Shown: piece by piece, positions 59,281 to 64,000 of the stretch
How the letters are laid out: the number at the start of each line of letters is the position of its first letter
Position numbering within the stretch: position 1 is the first letter of the stretch
Assembly: GCA_020466095.1 (NCBI GenBank)
Contig: CM035808.1
Span: 10,965,163 to 11,029,162, forward strand
From: Chlorops oryzae
Taxonomy: Eukaryota > Arthropoda > Insecta > Diptera > Chloropidae
Direction: 5' to 3'
DNA: 64,000 nt
The notes under the pieces: model-generated
Told to the model about the DNA's origin: nothing
The model's input: only the letters and a program-made list of their open reading frames with translations
The model's database searches: none
Program-made: the position numbers and the translations under genes

Positions 59281-62200
59281 AATTTTGTGCTTAATAATAA
59301 TCTCGAGTCTTAGAAGGTAAAAATAGATATCCAAGCTAGGAACGGCAGGAATTTTTGTTAAGGTAATGTTTTAACATATAATATTTCAGGCTGAGGAAAA
59401 GGTATGTGTGCAATCGGCTTAGCCGATGTAAACTTCTTTACTTGTTTTATTTTATTTTCAAATGTTTTTCCAAACCAAAATTATTTAGTATTAAGTTAAT
59501 TTTGAAGCTTTAAAAACTTAAAATAGTAACAACAAATTTAAGATGACATTCAAAAACGACAATCACCTATATTTTTGGTTCCGCGGTACGTATGAGCAAC
59601 GTAAATTCAAAGAACCGATTGTTCGTCATACGTGTGTGGGGCCCAAAAATGTTTCGTAACCATTGGATCACTACTGTACTAAATTTAAAATTCGATTGAA
59701 AAGAAAATACCAAATTGTTGCTTTAACTTAAGGCAAGGAAATTAATCGCACGTGTGCGCCATGAATAATAAGAGGTATCAAAGTCATAGGCGAACATTCA
59801 TTAGCGACCCGCTATTTATTCCTTCTAAGGAGCTCTGATAGCCTGCTGATTTGATTGCTTTGAAAGAACAAAAATCCAAATTTTAACGATCTTAAGATTG
59901 GGACAAGAATCAAAAAGCAGAATAAAGAACCAATTTAAAACATTTTTCTCAAAGTAAAATATCCACACGACACACAGTGGGATTTCAACGGCAGAAATAG
60001 GATTTTTTTACCATCCTAATTGTATGATTTGTCGATTTAATCTAACAGAAAAAAATCTAGATAAGAATAATTCAAAACTGTTTTTTCAAAAAACATAATT
60101 TTTTTATATAAAAAATTAAGCTAAAGATAGAAAATGTTTTTTCTTCGAAAAATTGAAAATAAAAATTTCAATTTGGTTCCCATTTTTTTCGGATTAAATC
60201 TACCTCTGTTGCTATAAAGGTGATTTTTTATTAAAATTTAGAGTTTGATTTTTAAAAGGAAATAAAAAAATTGTGGCATTTTATTGAATATCGAAGAGGA
60301 GGTGGGCTATCAAAAATTCTACCTCGAAAATGACGCCTTTCCTTTTTTCAATGGACAAAAAGTTTAAATGCTTTGTCGTGCTTTGTCTTCTAGTTGATAA
60401 AAAAATAAAAGTCTGGAGTCTGTTCTAACGATCTATGAAAAAAAATTTACCGCCCACTTACGATTGTCTCAATAAAGTCCATTTTTATGTTAAAAATCAC
60501 CGGGCAAATGTCTGGATATTAAGAAAAAAGTCATTGCATATGTTAAGGATGATCAGTATTCGTTAACGCTTTATTATAGTTTCTGATGGCAATGTTTATA
60601 AAAAATTAAGAACTAACTAAGAAATTACAAAAACAAAACATTATATTAAAATTTTTGTTTACGAATGTGAGAACATACGAAACTATGATGCCATTTATAC
60701 TGAAAAGGCAGTTATCCAGTGGAAGTACCCCTAAGGACTGTCAGATTTGAACAATTTTTCGTATATATTCGTTTTTGAGTATAAACAACATTCTGACAAA
60801 GTTTCATTAAAATCGGTTGAGTTTTAGATGTAGCTGCCATACAAAACTGCATGTGGTGGTCTATGGGGGGTACCCGAAGGGGTGAACCGATTTCGATAAA
60901 TTTTAGTTTATATCTTGATGACCTCAATTTACATCCGCATAACAATTTTCATTGTGATAGGACTATTCCTTTTATTTTTTTGCCGCACGATGTATGGAGA
61001 AATCCCACTGTGCGACATCGAAATCCACAAAATCCACGTTTTCAACGTTATTTTAAGATATCAAAATAATAGGCGTATTGAATTAAATTATTTCATGAAA
61101 TTTTTTCCTAAAATTACGCAAAATAAACAAAATAATTTAGCATACTTTTTTGGGTACTTTCGATAAAATTAATCGAGGAAGTATTTATTTTCCTAGAATG
61201 TAAGCTAGGTTTTTTGTTTCTCAAACTGTTGCAATTACAATTTCTAACACAATGAACCACTTACTTTCTTTGAAAATATTTTAACGCGACGTTAATCAAT
61301 ATTCAAAGTACTGACGTACCTACCTGCGTAACAATTTTTATTTCCAAATCAATACTATTATATAGGTACTCGTATATGCAACTAAATTTCGGGCGTTCCG
61401 TGAGACTGGTGAAGACATGCTGCTTTTAGTTCAGTCACGTATTCAAGCCAGTCAGGCGAACAAATTAAGGAGACCGCCTTAAAGCAAAATTTACGATTTT
61501 GCTTGTTTATCGGTTATTTGCCAATGGAGTGTGCTTGTTTTATTCACAAATGCTTGTTCTTCTCGCCACGCACACATTTGCCGGAACTTTTTAGTTACTA
61601 TGTTTTTGGAACTCCTAAGCTCTGGGATCAGTTCTAGTTATGTAGCTTGCGAAAATCTTTCAGCTTCAGATTGACTCAAACAAGAAAGAACACGCGAAAA
61701 ATACTCTCCGGTGCGTGTGTGTGTGTGAAACTTTCTGAATATAACGACCCATGTCATTTAAGCCACAAGTTCAACGGAAAAAGTCACCAAAAAAAAGAGA
61801 AGAAAAAAACGCCGCTAAAATGGAACATGCGAACATGCATTCGAATAAGCAATTTTACATGACGCGCGCAATTGGTTCCTCTGCGATAATTACGCGCTCA
61901 AGTAGACTTACACTTCACCCATATCCTCGTGCGATTGCTTTAGCTCACGTTTGAGGTACCTACCTACTGGAAAAAAATTACTCGATTCCTTTTGAATTAG
62001 GGGTTTTTTTTTTTTTTGACGATGGTAAATTTGTTTGAAGCACGCGATTAATTTATCGTCGTTGATTTGGGGAGCTCGTTTATGGCGCAAATTCTCTTTG
62101 CACTTCGACTCAAACAGTTGAAAGAAGGAAAAACAAGAAGCGAAAAGAAGAAGGAAACTAAAAAATTAAAAGCCACAGCCAGGAAGCAATGTTTACACAC

Positions 62201-62401
62201 TTTCTTTACTGATTCAATTCCATACCCAACACTTGCTCGCACGCTAATGAAAAGATCAATAAAGTATGACGTAATAAGATTATTACAATCGATTGTACTT
62301 ATTTATGGCTGACGTAACGAAATCAGGGGGGGTTGCTGAAAAACTATTTCTTTAAAGCTCATTTTCGAAATTGAAAAGCCGTAATAAGGTATTTCAAATA
62401 A

Positions 62402-62680
62402 TGATTTTTGAAATTGAAGAGGAAATGAAGTAGCTTGAATAAGAATATTTGCACAAATTTATAATGATGATTTCCAAGGAGAGGCAGAATCAAGTTTAAG
62501 AGGTAAGATTTTGTGGCATTTAGGAAAGAATTTTATGAAAATATTCTTCAAATACCATATGCATTGCGGGGGGTTTGGGATTTGATACTTTCTCGTAAAA
62601 GTAATTGGAAAAACGTTACATTTTGTACCAATATTTTTTTTTGAAATTAGCTGCTAATATAAAAATGGTAGCCTTGGACA
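62402..62680. other. Short AT-rich stretch after duplication II
   Basis: No features recognised. Confidence 0.5.
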
Positions 62681-62689
62681 TTTTTTGTC

Positions 62690-62885
62690 TTTAAATTTGA
62701 TATTTACCACTTTGTGGATTTTTATTTACATAAATGTATCTCGTTAGCGGTAAGGAATATTTTTTTGGTGTCTTCAGCAAAGTTGTTGATATTGAATAGG
62801 AGAAAAAAAAATGCGGAACAAAATTACCCTGAAAAGGTACATCTAATGACTTGAAATTTAAAAAATTCCCCTTTTTTACCATACT
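62690..62885 (-). repeat. Dispersed repeat with conserved TTCTATTCAATA-like block, copy 2
   Basis: Inverse of the block at 21900-22000. The minus frame 62691-62882 gives YSISTTLLKTPKKYSL, aligned with YSIAETLLKIPKQFSL in the other copy. See 21890. Confidence 0.55.
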
Positions 62886-63159
62886 TCGTATGTTTAATGT
62901 GGATTAAGCAAACGGCGTATGCCGCGCGTCTGTTCAACAAAAAACATTAGGACCATAATAGAAGGTCTATTATATTATATTGGAACCACAGATGGTTTAT
63001 ATATATATATATATACAGATTAATATTTTTTCGTAAGTGCACTAACCTTCTAAGAATTGTTTTTTTTCGAAAAAGACTATCCAAACAATTTTTTTTTTTT
63101 TGTTTTTGATAAATTTTGCTAAAAATATTTTTTCCCTATTTCTTGTATCCTAAATTGAC

Positions 63160-63300
63160 GGCCTCCGTGGCGCAGTTGCTTGAGATGCCAGTTCGGTCGT
63201 GCATGTTTTTGTTGTCCAAATTCCCTAATGATATCACAACGGGCCGATATGCGGCCTACGTGTGTCACCCTTCCCGGTGGCAGCCACGCTTAACAAACTA
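63160..63300 (+). mobile_element. Short retroposon: tRNA-like head with a LINE-type 3' tail
   Basis: The head GGCCTCCGTGGCGCAGTTGC fits a tRNA start and box A, with a weak box B (AGTTCGGTCG), so the head seems internally deleted. The tail shares ATCACAACGGGCC, GTGTGTC and GGCAGCCAC in order with the LINE 3' UTR at 1387-1440. This fits a SINE that borrows its tail from a LINE. The alternative is a truncated LINE beside an unrelated tRNA-like sequence. Confidence 0.55.
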
Positions 63301-63304
63301 ACTA

Positions 63305-64000
63305 CAGTCGACCCTCGTTAATTCAAATCTGCGATAATTCAAACCTGTGCGACATTTTAGAGGTCATGTTTTGTAAACAAAAATTTGACGACTGGTTTTG
63401 AAAGTGCTCGGTGAGTACAACCACGCCTCATACTCAGTTTTGTCAAGTCACCTCTACTTTTTTTTTAAATAGACTTTAAAAAGTGGAGCCGAGAATTAAA
63501 TTACTCACTTTCTTATGGCTATATCTCACAAGCCGTTCAATATTTTAATTTTCTATCTATCACAATTCATAGCTCTGAACTCATTTTGAATAGTTTTAGT
63601 ACAAACCGACCCGAAAAAACTCTATCTAGTAGGTGCAAATTGCAAAAATTCCTAAAAATTTGACGTGTTTTTTATCATATTTTATTTTGTATCGCCTATA
63701 GCTCCCAAGGCAATAAAGATTTTTTCCAAATTTTTTGATGCAAATATAAAAAGTCTATAACTAAACAACTCCTTCATATACACGAACTGCATCCGAGCAC
63801 TACTTGATACCGTTTTGCCGCTGCAAGGTTGAACAATTTTTACCAAAAATAGGAAGAAAAAACGCAAAATCACCCTTTGGGTATGCACGTAATTTTTGAA
63901 CCCAACGCAAATGGTTCCGAACTATCAAAATATTATTTAATCAGTGTTGCAATGTTTTCTTTTCTGGATAATCTGCCATGGCAAAAAGGGATTTAGAAGT
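63305..64000 (+). mobile_element. pogo/Tigger-like element, left end, running off the window
   Basis: Begins CAGTCGACCCTCGTTAATTC directly after a TA, the end type of pogo/Tigger elements. The rest matches the inverse of 42886-43532. No transposase frame within the window. The right end lies outside. Confidence 0.65.

Larger units (their letters stand above)
57824..59443 (+). mobile_element. mini-me / DINE-1-like (Helentron) element, 1.6 kb, with empty site elsewhere in window
   Basis: Order of parts: 5' TATACC...GGGTATATTAAG inverted pair; then a GATCAGGGTGACAAG stretch, AATCGATCTAGCCATG and (TCTG)n; then a tandem array of about eight ~101-bp units; then a 3' hairpin ATCGGCTTAGCCGAT and the end CTTTACTTG. 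The ATCGATCTAGCCATG-plus-(GTCY)n block is the hallmark of mini-me elements of flies, now placed with DINE-1/Helentrons. No coding region remains. Insertion between T residues, with no duplication, is shown by the copy at 48285. Confidence 0.85.
57050..62401 (+). repeat. Direct duplication II, second copy, with a 1.6-kb insertion
   Basis: Same order as 47508-51238. It begins directly at the end of the inverted array and carries the mini-me-like element at 57824-59443. The stretch 60871-60911, absent from the first copy, contains CCCGAAGGGGTGAACCG. Confidence 0.92.

Noticed and set aside
61900..62312. Lys-rich frame of 81 codons and its counterpart at 50954-51148
   Set aside because: Shared because of the duplication. 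No domain, no start context and composition like its surroundings.

Overview
This is non-coding eukaryotic DNA, most likely from a higher fly (Diptera). I infer this from the AT-richness, abundant CA/GA/CT/TA microsatellites, a mini-me/DINE-1-like (Helentron) element with its (GTCT)n tract, a LINE tail ending in CCTAACCTAACCTAA, and dense small DNA transposons. I found no convincing host protein-coding gene. Almost all open frames are short, repeat-derived or AT-rich noise. The window looks like an intergenic or large intronic region that has been a transposon landing site.

Layout. 1-1.5 kb: a weak exon candidate and a 5'-truncated LINE tail flanked by a 13-bp target-site duplication (TSD). 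2.6-7.8 kb: a Foldback-like element (2708-6909, 9-bp TSD) made of long inverted arms and tandem ~155-bp units, carrying a second inverted-repeat element inserted at TTA. It appears to have landed in an old mini-me-like element that also holds two tRNA-like relics. 9.7-12.4 kb: three neighbouring DNA transposons (TTAA-flanked, hAT with 8-bp TSD, TA-flanked) plus one nested element. 14.6-16 kb: a hAT element with a perfect 8-bp TSD inside a GGAGC-rich repeat. 17.4-18.1 kb: a short Helentron-like element. 18.7, 35.0 and 38.3 kb: three copies of one hAT MITE, each with its own 8-bp TSD. 22.5-23.4 kb: a terminal-inverted-repeat (TIR) element carrying two tRNA-like sequences. 26.2 kb: a Harbinger-like MITE. 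29 kb: a dead Tc1-like transposase fragment. 31.3, 33.5, 37.0 and 37.7 kb: further inverted-repeat MITEs, one with a piggyBac-type TTAA/CCCTAG end.

38.7-64 kb is dominated by duplications. A 1.5-kb segment occurs twice in direct orientation (38743-40234 and 41401-42885). A 3.7-kb segment occurs twice (47508-51238 and about 57050-62401). The second pair flanks a ~151-bp tandem array whose units carry a strong hairpin, with the right-hand units inverted. The second 3.7-kb copy contains a 1.6-kb mini-me-like element that is absent from the first, giving a natural empty site. A pogo/Tigger-like end enters at 63305 and has an inverted partner at 42886-43532.

The sequence features do not work together as a pathway. 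What they share is transposition, tandem amplification and duplication. Near-identical direct copies that differ by a transposon could be real segmental duplications or unmerged haplotypes in an assembly, and the sequence alone cannot decide. Repeat boundaries were found by eye and identities were not computed.
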